Part shown: one piece after another, positions 1-14,000 of the stretch
Layout: the number at the start of each line of letters is the position of its first letter
Numbering within the stretch: the stretch's first letter is position 1
Assembly (NCBI RefSeq): GCF_004210375.1
Contig: NC_134834.1
Span: 10,773,857 to 10,837,856, forward strand
DNA from: Tachypleus tridentatus
Taxonomy: Eukaryota; Arthropoda; Merostomata; Xiphosura; Limulidae
Direction: 5' to 3'
DNA length: 64,000 nucleotides
Made by a program: the position numbers and the translations under genes
Notes under the pieces: generated by a model
The model's input: only the letters and a program-made list of their open reading frames with translations
Database searches by the model: none
Told to the model about the DNA's origin: nothing

Positions 1-1851
1 TCATTATACCAACTGATAATGGTTGTAGGAGTTTGTCATTATACCAACTGATAATGGTTGTAGGAGTTTGTCATTATACCGAGTGATAATGGTTGTAGGA
101 GTTTGTCATTATACCGAGTGATAATGGTTGTAGGAGTTTGTCATTATACCAACTGATAATGGTTGTAGGAGTTTGTCATTATACCAACTGATAATGGTTG
201 TAGGAGTTTGTCATTATACCAACTGATAATGGTTGTAGGAGTTTGTGATTATACCAACTGATAATGGTTGTAGGAGTTTGTCATTATACCGAGTGATAAT
301 GGTTGTAGGAGTTTGTCATTATACCAACTGATAATGGTTGTAGGAGTTTGTCATTATACCGAGTGATAATGGTTGTAGGAGTCTGTCATTATACCAACTG
401 ATAATGGTTGTAGTAGCCTGTCATTATACCAACTGATAATGGTTGTAGGAGTTTGTCATTATACCAACTGATAATGGTTGTAGGAGTTTGTCATTATACC
501 GAGTGATAATGGTTGTAGGAGTTTGTCATTATACCAACTGATAATGGTTGTAGGAGTTTGTCATTATACCAACTGATAATGGTTGTAGGAGTTTGTCATT
601 ATACCAACTGATAATGGTTGTAGGAGTTTGTCATTATACCAACTGATAATGGTTGTAGGAGTTTGTCATTATACCAACTGATAATGGTTGTAGGAGTTTG
701 TCATTATACCAACTGATAATGGTTGTAGGAGTTTGTCATTATACCGAGTGATAATGGTTGTAGGAGTTTGTCATTATACCGAAAGTGATAATGGTTGTAG
801 GAGTTTGTCATTATACCAACTGATAATGGTTGTAGGAGTTTGTCATTATACCAACTGATAATGGTTGTAGGAGTTTGTCATTATACCAACTGATAATGGT
901 TGTAGGAGTTTGTCATTATACCAACTGATAATGGTTGTAGGAGTTTGTCATTATACCGGTGATAATGGTTGTAGGAGTTTGTCATTATACCAACTGATAA
1001 TGGTTGTAGGAGTTTGTCATTATACCGAGTGATAATGGTTGTAGGAGTTTGTCATTATACCAACTGATAATGGTTGTAGGAGTTTGTCATTATACCAACT
1101 GATAATGGTTGTAGGAGTTTGTCATTATACCAACTGATAATGGTTGTAGGAGTTTGTCATTATACCGAGTGATAATGGTTGTAGGAGTCTGTCATTATAC
1201 CAACTGATAATGGTTGTAGGAGTTTGTCATTATACCAACTGATAATGGTTGTAGGAGTTTGTCATTATACCAACTGATAATGGTTGTAGGAGTTTGTCAT
1301 TATACCAACTGATAATGGTTGTAGGAGTTTGTCATTATACCAACTGATAATGGTTGTAGGAGTTTGTCATTATACCAACTGATAATGGTTGTAGGAGTTT
1401 GTCATTATACCAACTGATAATGGTTGTAGGAGTTTGTCATTATACCAAGTGATAATGGTTGTAGGAGTTTGTCATTATACCAACTGATAATGGTTGTAGG
1501 AGTTTGTCATTATACCAACTGATAATGGTTGTAGGAGTTTGTCATTATACCGAGTGATAATGGTTGTAGGAGTTTGTCATTATACCAACTGATAATGGTT
1601 GTAGGAGTTTGTCATTATACCAACTGATAATGGTTGTTGGAGTCTGTCATTATACTAACTGATAATGGTTGTAGGAGTTTGTCATTATACTAACTGATAA
1701 TGGTTGTAGGAGTTTGTCATTATACCGAGTGATAATGGTTGTAGGAGTTTGTGATTATACCAACTGATAATGGTTGTAGAAGTCTGTCATTATACTGAGT
1801 GATAATGGTTGTAGTAGCCTGTTATTATACCAACTGATAATCCATTATTAC
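1..1851. repeat. 35-bp minisatellite array, about 53 copies
   Basis: The unit begins TCATTATACCAACTGATAAT and ends GGTTGTAGGAGTTTG. It repeats head to tail from the left window edge, so the array is cut by the window. Two main variants alternate irregularly (ACCAACTGATA and ACCGAGTGATA). Divergence rises towards the right end, near 1620-1840, as is usual at array edges. No gene is seen in it. Confidence 0.97.
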
Positions 1852-2632
1852 ATGGTTGATATTAACAGCCTAGAATTCTGTAGATGAGCATTATTTAGGG
1901 GTGTTGATGAACCTATGTTTTATGGACAAGTAATGTTCGACAGATTAATGAAACAAAATATCTTGATAATAATTTCTACTTAACAAAAAGTAATATTATA
2001 TCCTGACATGTTTCTTTGTCTTATGTGACCTGAGAAACAGCTGTGATATTCATGTTTTCAACCATACATTAATAAATTAATTAATCGGTTTTATCATTTT
2101 GTTATACTTTCTATGTAACCCCAGTACATGTCATTAGTCAGTAAGAAATGAAACTAAGGCTTTGGTGCTGGTATAGCTGTGTTTCGGTAATTGGTCTCAA
2201 TAGTTAGTCCAAGAAAATAAACAATACCCGACACATAGTTGAGGTACTTTATTAGTGTTTAAGATCTATAAACTGAAACTTAAGAGTTAAAGAACAAAAT
2301 AGTGGTAATGCAGGTGTATAACTGACAGAAGGTAGCAAGTTGAACTGTTTTTGTCTGCACAGAAACATAAATAATTTTATTACTTCTATTAAAAATCTAA
2401 TGTTATATTACCTAACTTTTGACAAAAGTATTAACGTCACATTATAAAGTTACTTCAGTAACTGATCGCAGTTGTATTTTTATGTGGACAACTATCATTA
2501 ACAAGGGTATTGACAGACTTGCATTCTTTGGACGAGTATCACTACAGCTGGTTGGTTGACCTGTGTTCTTTGGTCACATTTATATCTTGTGTGAAGTTGT
2601 ATTTCACTTAAGTTTAAATGCCACAAGTTATA
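1852..2632. other. AT-rich intergenic stretch
   Basis: Unique-looking AT-rich sequence between the 35-bp array and the first mariner copy. I see no coding exon, RNA gene or clear repeat here. Confidence 0.5.
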
Positions 2633-3526
2633 TGAGGGTTGTTCAAAAAAATATGCGGACCGACGTCATAAAACAAAATGTACTTTATTTAGAAGTTACA
2701 GGTCTGGGACCCCTTCAAAGTACTCTCTTCCCCAACGCACACACTTATCCCAACGGTGTTTCCACTTGTTGAAACAGTTCTGGTACGCTTCTTTTGTAAT
2801 GTCCTCCAGCTCCTTCGTCGCATTTGCCTTAATCTCGGGAATCGTCTTAAATCTTCTTCCTTTTAAGGGTCTTTTGAGTTTGGGAACAAGAAAAAATCGC
2901 AATGAGCAAGGTCAGGTGAGTAGGGGGGTGGGGAAGAACAGTGATCGAGTGTTTGGCCAAAAACTCACGAGTTCTGAGGCACAAATTTCGCAGCAACGCG
3001 GTGCATCTTCAATTTTTCGGTCAAAATCTCGTAACAAGATCCAACTGATATCCCACACTATTCAGCAAGCTCCCTGACAGTCAGACGTCGATTTGCCCGC
3101 ACCAGGGTGTTGATTTTGTCGACTTGTGGGTCGTCAGTTGACGTGGAAGGACGTCCAGGACGCTCATCATCTTCAATGGACTGTCGACCATCCTTAAAAC
3201 GTTCATGCCACTTGAAACATGCCGTATGCTTTATAGCAACATCACCGTAAGCCGTGTTAAGCATAGCAAAAGTTTCAGTCGCAGATTTTCCAAGTTTAAC
3301 ACAGAATTTCACAGCAAGTCGTTGCTCCTTCAGGTCATTCATTCTGAAATCCGCCAAACGAGAAAATCGCACTTCACTTAAAACAGCGTAGCTAATACAC
3401 AAATGAAGATATCTGCAATCGGGAAATGGCGCCGTAATCAGCTGATCTGTGCGAACCTAGTGGATTCCCCTGAACCAACTGGAGCTGCGCATTGAAACGG
3501 TCCGTGTATTTTTTGAACAGCCCTCG
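2633..3526 (-). mobile_element. Internally deleted mariner element, copy 1
   Basis: A mariner (Tc1/mariner family) DNA transposon of 894 bp with a TA duplication on each side (2631-2632 and 3527-3528). Its terminal inverted repeats begin YGAGGGYTGTTCAAAAAA. Read on the minus strand, it carries the N-terminal helix-turn-helix part of a mariner transposase (about 3058-3402; motif FKWHERFKDG, then GRPSTSTDDP) and the C-terminal tail (2696-2902; LKRPLKGRRF, then WKHRWDKCVRWG). The central catalytic region with the first two aspartates is absent, because a mariner transposase needs about 345 codons and the element is too short. The helix-turn-helix frame here is interrupted just after TVRELAE. It is non-autonomous and would need a transposase from elsewhere. 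Confidence 0.9.
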
Positions 3527-6500
3527 TAATCGATGTTGTCAATTTTTAAGGTTTTTCAAAAAATGTTAATAGTGTTCATTTTGATAAGTGGCACTTTCTC
3601 ATAATGATAACACTTAAAAAACTTGTGTGTCATTGTTGGGAAGGATATAATTGTGTTAAAAGTATTTGATGAGCATTATTTATTAGAATTAGTTTTATTT
3701 TAAATTTGTAAATTAAATAATGTCATTTTTAATGAAAGTTTGAAGACCAAACTTATTTTTAAATGTTTTTTTTTAAACTCAAAATACAAAAGGTATTGAA
3801 AAACAAATATGTACTTGCAATATTATGTCATTAACAAAGTACCTCATTTTTATTTTTCTCTACTTTGAAGAGCAGTTACCAACCCACAACTGAGTGAAGG
3901 GTGATATAGATATGGGCTTGAGTGCTTGCATCTTTCTCTCCTATTTGTATTATTTTATTTCTTTATATTTTATGTGAAACTGGTGAATGGAGGTTAAGAC
4001 TGATAGACGGTGTATCCCCACCACAGTGTGGGTCCTACTTCTTCAGTCACCTCCAAAACCTAGGGTACATTCTATTTCCTATGCTATAGCATGTACCATG
4101 TGATTCTGTCAATCAGTGAGAATTTTTATTTATTTTTTTAGTTTCAGCTTGTTTTTTTTTTGTAATAAACTGAATTTAGTCAGATGTTTGGATTTACTGT
4201 TCTCAGTGCAGTCTTTCCTTTATCTGATTTAGCTCAAGCCTTAGTATTAATATTTTCATACACACACAAAATCTTTGAGAAACGCCATCATCTTATCCAC
4301 TGAATGTTCACACTAACATTAAAGTAATTGAAAACAAACCATTTTTATGTATCAAAGTACTTTAATGTATTTCATTACTTCTTTGATAGGGAGCAACTAT
4401 CTGATGGTTTCAGTTTTGATTTCTATATCAAAGTATTTCAATATAAGCTAGTTCTTCTTTGACAGGTAGTGACTTCACAGTAGATTTCAGTTTTGATTTT
4501 TACATCAAGGTACCTTAACACGCATTTCTTTTTTGGCAGGTAGCAACTGAATGGAGTTTTTCAGTTTTGCTCTTATGATAAGCAGACCAACATATTTATA
4601 AATATGTTTGTTTAAAAAATCAAACAGTTTCAAAATTCAGTTGTAGCGACTTGCCCCCAAATCATGAACACTTTCTAAAATGATTCGAAAGTCATATGTA
4701 AGAAGTGTCAACACACAAGGTTAATCACTTATTACACATTTTTATAATTGTGTTTTTCAATAAAATGAATGTTATTTTTCTTTAGGATATTTTTGTTTTC
4801 TGTTCTTCCTTCACTTTCAGAGATATAAATTTAAAACAAATTGTACAGTTTAAACTATAATGCCCTCTCTCCCAGTTTAACCATAGTAATTAGTTTAAAA
4901 TGTGATTGAAAGTTATTTTTTGACACTACCTTTCGTTCGTACAATAGAAAAAGATTCAACCAGATAAACAAATTTGTATTTTCTATTGACATTTTCAAAT
5001 ATGCACAATACATCCTCCCATTTCAACTGGAGTGCACAGTGTAATAAAGTACATTAGACTAATTTATAATTCGCTTCATATCTGAATAATATACATTTCT
5101 TTACTACAGTTTTTAAACAGTAATTAGTGTTTCTGAAAAGTGATATTTAATGGGTAGTTACTTACACATAATTATGCATGTTTTTAATTATGTAATTACC
5201 ACGTTCTGGATTAATTGGTCACCTGTTTTTTGGTATAGTTGAAACGAATAGATAAAAGCATACTATAAAGGACTTTACTTCCCCAATTTCTTTCTTTTAT
5301 ATATAGAATACAAAAATATTTTTTTTCAGTTGATATTTTACAATAACTCCAGCAGTACTATGTGTGTAATGGCCACATTTTCCCACATGCAAAATTCATT
5401 TAAGTTGAAAAGTTTGATTTATACAACTTGTTTTAGTAAATTGTTTAAGACAGCTGTATATTACTGATCAAGAAATTCCACAGTTATACCAACTTATTGT
5501 TAATAAGTTAACAGTAAACTGACAAAAACAGTCAACTGAATTTTGTGTTTCAGTCTGTATGATCTTTAGATTTATATCACTGTGTATTTACATTACAGGT
5601 TTATGTTTTTTGTTCTACTTCTGGAAGAAAGCTGTGATATTTATGTGAAAATTTGGGCTTATGAAAGCTAATATTTTTACTTAGATTCTCTCGTGCACGA
5701 TACTGACATTACGTGTTTGTACAACACTTATGAAACAGTGCTAGTAGTATCAATGAACTAAAAATTATACAGGTTCAAACCAAGGTCAGCAGGAAAGTAA
5801 TTGTAATAATACACAAACTGCTGTTTTTTGAAGTAGCTTTATTCTTTGTTAGCAGATCACTAAACAATATTATTGAGGTGGAAAACATCACACACTAACT
5901 GTATTTGGATTAATTGTAACTTTAGAAAAATCTGTGTTATAACTTTTTGGAATGTGTTTTTCACTCGTTAATTTGCTAGGAAATGAAACTCATTGTCAAC
6001 TTTGTATTTTTTAGCATGTACTAACAGTCTCTTCTAATATTCATGTGTTATAATGTAACCGAAGACCAATAAATAACTGTTAAAAGACTAGTCTCTGGTG
6101 TCTCTACAGTATTGTTTGGTCAATAAGGACTGTCAGAAGAGAAGTCTCATTGTTTGTAACTTGACACGTAAACTTTAACATCTAAAACATGCATGTTTCA
6201 TGTAGCACAAGTTTCCTTAGGCTTGTTTTTGTTTTAGCTAATGTACTTAAGTTTATGAAATGACTTATTTTTCAAAATTGCTATTTACTCTATTATGTGA
6301 ATTTATAAACTTTCGTAAGTCCTATGTTTCATACATCCATGTAAATTTCAAAACTTAAATACAATAAAACACTCAAATCTCTGCATTATATGCAGTTTTT
6401 TAATTTCAGATACATCAACTGAAAGATTGTGTTACACAGATAGATACACTAATACCAGAAGTTAAATACTTAAAATGTTTTATATAAGATTTTGTAAACA

Positions 6501-7969
6501 AATCAAAAGTTCACTATATAAATGTAATTATTTTATTACTTTGAAAGTATTAAAAAACAAAATGGACAAGTATCTTGACTGCTACTCTTAAAACATCTTT
6601 TCAATATTATATGGATTCTTCTACATGAATTATCACACAGATGATTAAACGTTAGTGAGAGGACCATGTGCTTAATGTCGTCAGCTAACTTTAGAAACGA
6701 AGCCAGGTTTCATGTTCTTCTGCTTAGTGGAGAAACAACATCCTATGAAAAACTTTACTCTTGCATGAAACTATTTATACTAATGTCCCATCGAAACTTC
6801 CACCTTGACTTACATACCGGTTCTGTCTTTCGAAACAAGGCTTAATTTTGGCTGTCAGCAATCTCAAAGCTTTTGTGTATATATTAAAAAAATTATGCTT
6901 GCAAAGTTTCCATTACAAAAGAAGTTACTGCTGAATAAACAAGAAACTGCTAAGCAAACGTTACGTATCACCAATAAAACTTGTTTTCAGTTAAAAATTA
7001 AGCCCTGTTTAGAAGAGCTTATCAAACATATTTGTATATTCAGTAGAAACTGTTTTCGGGAAGATCTGGATATCTGGTAACACTTTTTGAGTAATAACCC
7101 TATAAATGTTTGCACACTGTCACTGAAGAGAACATTTAACTGTAATCACAATAAGTGACCTGAAAACACAATAACAGCACTGAAAATGTCAAACAACAGG
7201 GTTACTGGAATGTATGCAATGCACAAAAAGAAAATAATTTGAATATCAGACCACCAGTATACAAAGCAAGTATCAAAAAAATAAAGCATATGAAAATAGA
7301 TACTTAGTTTTTTGAATATGAAGTATAACCAACTTTAGTATGTGATCAAATTTATCCAAAACTATCTTGATGACAAAAGACACCTTTATTTCAAATATTG
7401 GTTTATCCTATACTTATATTATAATTAAATCATGCTAGTTTTTAATGTACTAATAGTTTGTTTTCATTCCTTTATGTGTTAACACCAAAGCAATGACTAA
7501 AAGTAAACACAACAGTTGAACTATTTGTGTTGTTATTAGAGCAGTGTTTTTACAAGAGGTTCAAAACATTTTTAACATATAAAGTGCAGGAAAACTAAAC
7601 AGTTCAACAATATTAGGTAAACCTACAGTCAGGACATCAGAAGAGAAAAGAAAGCATTCTCTACAAACTGTAGATACCTCAAAGCCTATATCTTTATAAC
7701 ACTCAAACCTTACAATAATAGTAATAAGAAGTGATATTATGGTAAAAGAAACCACACTATGGTGAACCATCGGCCAACTTCAAACTGATAAAGCTATCAA
7801 TCAACAGATCAAAATTTCTTACAAATTTAACAATGTAAGAGTTAAATTGTACTGCTTAATATATACTCACAACTCGCCGTGTACAAAACTCATAGCCTCT
7901 TACTATTAATAAATTATTTCAATAAGATATTCGCTGCCACTAAAGTGAACTATTTACACAAATAATAAC
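3527..7969. other. Flower 3' flank, probably including its 3' UTR
   Basis: AT-rich sequence downstream of the Flower stop codon, which is on the minus strand. Part of it is probably the 3' UTR. Possible minus-strand poly(A) signals (AATAAA, seen as TTTATT) occur, for example near 7385 and 6533, but I cannot choose between them. The longest open frame (6805-7080, +) has no recognisable motif and biased composition, so I do not call it. At 4335-4570 there is a decayed repeat of about 77 bp in three copies (core ATCAAAGTA followed by TTTGAYAGG). Confidence 0.4.
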
Positions 7970-8081
7970 TTAAGATCTTTCTTGAGTTTCGGGTCCAGCC
8001 TCCACATCTCTTTGCTCTTCATTAGTTTGAATAAGGTTAAACGTGCTTGATGACTTTGCCATCATCTCCTCTTTGCTAGCC
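7970..8081 (-). CDS. flower/CACFD1: Flower terminal coding exon 5
   Basis: After the acceptor CTCTGCAG|G, it encodes ASKEEMMAKSSSTFNL and then an acidic/polar tail ending ETQERS and TAA (7970-7972). The ASKEEM start matches the ASAEDM start of the fly cytosolic tail, and the phase fits exon 4. Confidence 0.87.
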
Positions 8082-11000
8082 CTGCAGAGAGATGATGATG
8101 CATTGTTATTCACATCTCAAAACAATGTGCAAACTGTTTACTGTATGTTGAAACGTCTTTACAGTAGACAATTTATATTCAACAGTTTTTTACTAGAAAA
8201 CCTGTTTCTGCCTCACATTTACCAGTCTAATACAACAGTCTTGTGTAAATCATTACAAATAATACTTGGATAAGTAAACGCTCCAGCATTATTTGCTGAG
8301 ACAATTTACCTTTTAAATTACACGCTATGTAACAATTGAAATTCAAGCAAGCTGATGATCCTTTTGTTTTTAGGCCTAGTTGCAGAAAGAACTCCAATGG
8401 TCAGGTCTCTTAGTTTGTTTTTAAGCATTGATTATTAGGAAGACAGGAAGAAACTTAAGATGCTACATTGGCCCATAACTGTAGCAAAAACTTACTTGTA
8501 ATTTCTTTATATTCCCATATTATGAACGTTGCTTTGAAGTGTTGACAAGAAACATCCTGTATTAACCCTTCCATTATGGGTTGGGTTCAAGAGTTTTTCT
8601 CACAATCAAACCATTGAAAGAAATAATTTGGACTCAGAGTTGGTTGGTTTGGTGTTTTATGACACAAAGCAACCAAGTTTAAAGAAAAAATCCTTCTGGT
8701 CACCCTCAATTAAAAGGGAATCACATCTTGAGGGTTCTGTTACTACAGTTGGAAATGAACCAATTCAAGCCATTAACTCCAACTCAAAAGTATAAAACAA
8801 TCTCTCATACAGTGAACATATTTCTCTAATTTTGTTTAAACAGGAAAATAAAATTATTATTAAGCATACTGATAAAGGCGGTGCCACTGTCATAAGTCAG
8901 ACTACATTGACAAACCTTACCAATAACTTAATGAACAAACTACTGTTAAAAAGGTAGATCTGGACCCTGCACCACAACTGTTAAAATCATGGAAGATATG
9001 TTATGTAGTTTACAGAAAACATCAGTCATAAAACATTACAGTTTCTTTTACCTAAACAGCTAGTACCAGATAACTTTCACATTACCACAAATACAATAAT
9101 CCTGGTTATCCTTTATTTTTAAATGCTGTATGCCTACTGTAAACTTGCCTGCTTATGTTGACCACCACAACAAAAATATCCCCCCACATTTGATGTTGTA
9201 CATTAAAGATGCAACATGTTTTCTGAACACGATCTCCAACATGAACAACAAGAAGAAACACTATTCTCTGTGCTATGGATGTTTCTTCCCTCTACTCAAA
9301 CATTTCCCACAAAGAGGGTTTAAAAGCCTTAGAATCTTCTCTGCTAAAACTAGACAAACACTTAAATTATTACAGACTTAGCTGAACTAGTAGTTACACT
9401 TAATGGTTTCGAATTTAGTAATTAGTTCTATATTCAAACAAAAAGTAAAACTGTGGACACCAAGATATGCTAAAGTTTTTAAGGCAGACTTAGAGGCGAG
9501 GCTGTTGGAAAGTTACACAGATAAACAAGCATTTTGGAAACACTACATCAATGACAAGTTGTTGTTTTTTTCATTTGGGTAGGAGACGAAGATTCACCAC
9601 TGTCCTTTTACAGATGTACTAACACCTACCACAGTTATATTAAACTTATTCTATAATATTCCACTTCCCAAACAAGTTTCTTAGATGTAAACCTAACACT
9701 AAAAGATTGTATACTACACACTAATTTGTACCAAAAAACCAGCAGATAAACAGCAATTCTTACAGAATCACAACTGTCACCCTCCAAACACAAAATCACA
9801 ATCAATCAAACACTTGAAGATATACTGTGACAGTAAGAACTATGACAGTCACATTAGTTCTTTGCTGTGACAGTAAGAACTATGACAGTCACATTAGTTC
9901 TTTGAAATGGACTGAATGAAAGTGGTTATTAACAAAATACTGTCACCCAACAACTTGAGCAACTAACAACACATCACATGAATCTGTCTTGAAACAATTA
10001 CCGAACACAACTTTATTATCCAAAACTAAAAAACTTACCCTGGATAATAATAAAAAAAACAACAGTTATATATGTCCTCCAACGTAATTATTCACTGAAA
10101 TCCATTTTTAGAAAAGTTTACATTGTTTCTTTCAAGAAAAATCAAACTTTGTATTCACACTTAATTCATGCTAAAGTCAGTTTCAAGCTGGCACCAGGTG
10201 GAAGTCACCCTCACAATAACAAGAGATGCCAAAACTGTCAGTTCATGCAGAAAACAAATTTTCTGATAAAGACAGCCAAAAGCAATTTAAAATAACTAAA
10301 CCCATAACCTGCTCTACTAAAAATGTTATTAACTTAACACAGTGCCAAAATTACAATATGTATATCAAACCCAAATAACTACAGAGAAAAATTTTAATAA
10401 CCACAAATCAGCAATCAAGACAAAGAATTTCCAGTCACAAAAACACTTTAACGTTCGTGGACACCACCGACAACATCAAACTGATGACAAACTTTACATC
10501 TAACAGAAACAGGGAAGTTAAAGAATCTTACTGGATAGCACCGTTAAATACCATTATGCCAAATGGCATCAACCTCAAACACAAGATTGTTGACTTTCAT
10601 GTCTCTAAAACGATTTTCAAAACTAAATTCACAGTTAAACACCTTTCACATTAATAGTATTACTTTGATACTGTATGTTGCACCACATCATTGTTTTCTC
10701 TGTTTCCCACCATCTTGTTATTCAAATCTTATTTTTAATTTTATCTATATAAAGACTGGTTAACATTTCTTATAACTATTATCAAAGATTTTTGGCACAA
10801 ACGAAATCTAACGCCAATAACTATAGTTTATGATTGGCTAGTTCTCAAAGCCAACTCATTCTGAACACCTGGTTTACGTGACATCCATGCCCATATATTT
10901 CACCATATTCGTTTACTGTAACCCTTTATTCTCCTGGAAAAGAACAGTGAATTATTCAAAAGCGTTCGAGTTTTGGGTCTCTCTCTTAAAAACCAGTAGT

Positions 11001-14000
11001 TACGTTACATTATTAAACCTATAGTTTTGATAAACCAAGAAACTAATTCTAGTAAATAACTGTTACTGTGTTTTCTAAGAACTCATTACAATTAAAGTTT
11101 TCACATAGAACATCTGATTTAAACAAATGTTACAACTGGAAGTAGTTTCTGAATATAACCTTACTATTAGTAAATGTTAAAAACTATAAGGTATCAAAAA
11201 TAGAGTTTAATAACAAAACAGAAACCTGAGGTAAAAAAAAGAACTTACTTTTTCCCCAATGACATAATTCCGTACAAGCTACCAGTAACAAAAATCAGCC
11301 CCGATCCAAAGAAGGTAGAGAGATTGGTACAAATTATTACAATGAGCGACGACAAACTAACAGGAGAAAATAAAATGAGTCAGTAACTTAAAGGAAGAAC
11401 AAACAAAAAATTTTTCACCACAAGAGGGAAACCAGGACAGTTCTATTGCAATTAGACAGGATGCACTTTTAATATATAAGAAATTCAAATTAACCACCAG
11501 AAACAATATCTGACAACAAATAGTACACAATTTGTATGTGCAGCATGAAATACTTTCTTCTGAAAAATAAATGTACAATGTGAAAGTTGATTCTCTGTCT
11601 TAAATGACACATTCAAATCACAATTCAAAAGACTTACATAACATATAGCAATGCCTTATGCCAATATGGTTTCTTCTCAAAGTAATTGTGTGGAATTTGA
11701 GCAAAGTCCAGAAAAGCACAAAAGCACGGTGCTTCAATCAGTGCCACCGTAACACCCAGCAACCTATGATTAAGGGTAGGTAAGAAAACTCTCTTATTAT
11801 GGTCTGCTGAAAATATTTTTAATTCAACTGTTCTTACCTCATACTTATATCTTTGAAATTGTATATATTTAAATGTCATTTTTAACTGTTCAAACCTGAA
11901 ACTTTGGAATCACAACTGAGTGCTTATTATAAAGAAAATTTCTTTGACATAAGATATGCACATAGAAACTTTCTCAGATGTAAACAGATGAACAACTCTG
12001 AAGTTTTAGATACAAAAGATAATGTAAATAAACAAAAGAACAATACTTTTAATACTTATGAAATTTAAAAACTTTTTTAAATAATAGAGAATTTAAAACT
12101 AAAAATCATTTGTCCAAAATGCATAGCAGTACCACAAAGAAAAAAAATACACACCAGACTTTACAACAAGTGTGGTAATTTTTTAAATGCAAACCAGAGA
12201 TTGCCACAGACTTACATTTGTAATATTCCTGCCATGAGACATCGAGGGGTAATGGTAACACATGCCCAAGCACCAGTTCCTATGGCCACTGTAAGACAAG
12301 AAAATAAATAGTAAAATAGAAATAAGTAAACATTTTAAAAATATTTGCAAATTTAAAACCTTACACATTACTAGGACATCTCATTTTCTGATTTATGTAC
12401 TTAAAATATTTAGAACCTTACACATTACTAGGACATCTCATTTTCTGATTTATGTACTTAAAATATTTAGAACCTTACACATTACTAGGACATTTCATTT
12501 TCTGATTTATGTACTTAAAATATTTAGAACCTTGCACATTACTAGGACATCTCATTTTCTGATTGTGTACTTAAAATATTTAGAACCTTACACATTACTA
12601 GGACATCTCATTTTCTGATTTGTGTACTTAAAATATTTAGAACCTTACACATTACTAGGACATTTCATTTTCTGATTTATGTACTTAAAATATTTAGAAC
12701 CTTACACATTACTAGGACATCTCATTTTCTGATTTATGTACTTAAAATATTTAGAACCTTACACATTACTAGGACATCTCATTTTCTGATTTGTGTACTT
12801 AAAATATTTAGAACCTTACACATTACTAGGACATCTCATTTTCTGATTTGTGTACTTTGTGATTTGGTTAATTTTAAAACTACTAGCAGTGACCATAGCT
12901 ATTATCTTGAAATCAACCTGGCACCATTTTCATTGTGTTTGTTGGTAAAAATTCTGAAAAGATTATGCAGAAACCTATTATGTTCCTTGATTCACTATTT
13001 CTGCTGCAACAGACTAGTTGCACAGAATTCACAGCTCTGCAATACAGTTTGGAAGACAAAAAATAAATAAATAAATACATTAGGCCTAATACAACAAGGT
13101 AATCCAATCTGTCTGGTTTAAATGTGTCTCTTTACATTTCACCAAGAATGTGACACAATACAGCAATGAATTATTCACTAGTATCCCACAGACTGAATAT
13201 TATTCACTTAAGTTTCCTTTTTTCACAATATGTGAATTCAGTGAAGAGAACCTCATGCAGAGGTCTAATTTAGTCTTAGCTTAGCTATTCCAACAGAACC
13301 TAAAGATGTTTAGGTTTAGTAGTGCTAAGTAAATGACTGTATGTTTAAATCAAATAATATTTGTTGTTGTAACTATCACTGACAAGAGTGGAGAAAGGAA
13401 GATGAAACCTAATCTACAAATTCCTTTGCATGAGGACAGTATTTTGGATTTAGTAATACAATGGAGGGTTCTTCAAACTTGTTTAAAAATATTAACGTTT
13501 TTCTGGTTACTAAAAATATGTAATCTCTAAATTTGGTTTGATCTTTCAATTTATCAAGTCTGTTTTTTTCACTTTATTAACATCCATTTTATGTTATTAA
13601 CTGTATGCTGTGGAATACTGTAGCAAACAATTTGAAACATATTCTGGGCTTCCACTAGAAAAATAACTCTCTTAACCACTGTGGCTAAACAAAGTAATTT
13701 TCTTTTAGCCACAGTGACAGTTGTTTAGCCACAATTTTAGGTCGCCAAAAACTGTGTAGTGTGTGACTTTTAATATGCATCAATTCCATCCAGTAACAAA
13801 TTGTTGTAATTATGTGAAAATCTACAAGACATTAAGTTTTATTTTTTTATTCTCCAGCAATCTTCCCCACCAAAAGAACAAAATAAACATGATAAAGAGG
13901 AAAATAAAGATACATTTCTCAAAATAACACAGAAACAAAACAGTGACTTAAAACTAGAATACGGTAGCATGACTAGTAAGTATATAAATCCAATGGCAGC

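Noticed and set aside
1-1851. CRISPR-like regular repeats
   Set aside because: The units abut with no unique spacers, and the genome is eukaryotic.
6805-7080. 91-codon open frame as a gene
   Set aside because: No domain, no splice or start context, AT-driven composition; it lies in the Flower 3' flank.
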